A stretch of DNA of 64,000 bases from Fibrobacterota bacterium. Lineage in GTDB: Bacteria > Fibrobacterota > Fibrobacteria > UBA11236. Each line of letters begins with the position of its first letter. The first letter of the stretch is position 1. The stretch covers positions 45,645-109,644 of the forward strand of contig JAQBPO010000043.1 in assembly GCA_028287465.1 (NCBI GenBank), given 5' to 3'. Under the pieces are notes generated by a model. It did no database searches. It was not told where the DNA came from and saw nothing but the letters and a program-made list of their open reading frames with translations. A program made the position numbers and the translations under genes. Below, in pieces: positions 63,878-64,000 of the stretch.

Positions 63878-64000
63878 ACATCCTCCGGCCACGGAACCCG
63901 GTCAGCGCGCGGCGGCTTTCCCGGTTCCGGTCCTTCTTAGGATTTCGGACCGGCCGGAAAAATCCTTGAGTCATTCCTGGTAAAAAGCGTTCCTTCCCTG

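Overview
The window comes from a high-GC, didermic bacterium. Several exported proteins are lipoproteins or β-barrels, and two carry an FlgD-like C-terminal module of the sort seen on secreted proteins of the Fibrobacterota/Bacteroidota/Chlorobiota side of the tree. Thrombospondin-3/OmpA proteins, a mitochondrial-type citrate synthase and a polysaccharide-degrading locus without SusC/SusD fit a Fibrobacterota-like organism. This placement is an inference; there is no rRNA in the window.

Layout. 1-9.3 kb: exported proteins, a degenerate HD-GYP protein, a XerC-type recombinase, a four-PAS/GAF/PP2C phosphatase, hisC and a receiver protein with Glu at the phosphorylation site. 9.5-15 kb: a β-barrel, a kinase-like protein with only the H-box domain, the queE-queC pair for queuosine precursors, a cysteine-less flavin disulfide-reductase homologue, and a 270-base inverted repeat. 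15.2-18 kb: icd and gltA (TCA cycle) ending in a strong terminator. 18-27 kb: a VIT/vWFA surface protein, an SGNH esterase lipoprotein, an MFS carrier, a TSP3/OmpA protein, a DUF1697 protein, a small lipoprotein, a PDZ-thioredoxin fusion and radC. 27.3-29.9 kb: ilvB-ilvN (acetolactate synthase) with tandem hairpin repeats between the two genes.

30.3-43.6 kb is the most striking region. It is a tightly packed, co-directional run of two GH16 glucanases, a lipoprotein, a TPR/β-barrel protein, a large lipoprotein with a clan-A glycosidase barrel and a duplicated unknown domain, a 1153-residue protein resembling GH149/GH161 β-1,3-glucan phosphorylases, and a GPH-family sugar symporter. I read it as a β-glucan (laminarin-like) capture, import and phosphorolysis system. 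It lies exactly between the intact 3' end of ilvN and a diverged 45-base copy of the same ilvN 3' end, followed by a terminator. The whole locus therefore looks like an acquired island inserted at ilvN.

43.7-64 kb: a conserved hypothetical gene, an ABC exporter, and a large chemosensory region. Divergent cheX/cheY and cheA-cheW-mcp-porin-cheR-cheD-cheY-cheX-cheB operons share a promoter region with a clear dyad. After a Nudix gene and two small envelope genes come a second CheA-like kinase without a CheW domain, a receiver, two more CheX-like proteins, a pseudo-receiver and a FapA/DUF342 protein. No flagellar genes are present, so this array may control surface motility, pili or another output. 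Regulation throughout leans on phospho-signalling, with several receivers or output domains missing key catalytic residues.
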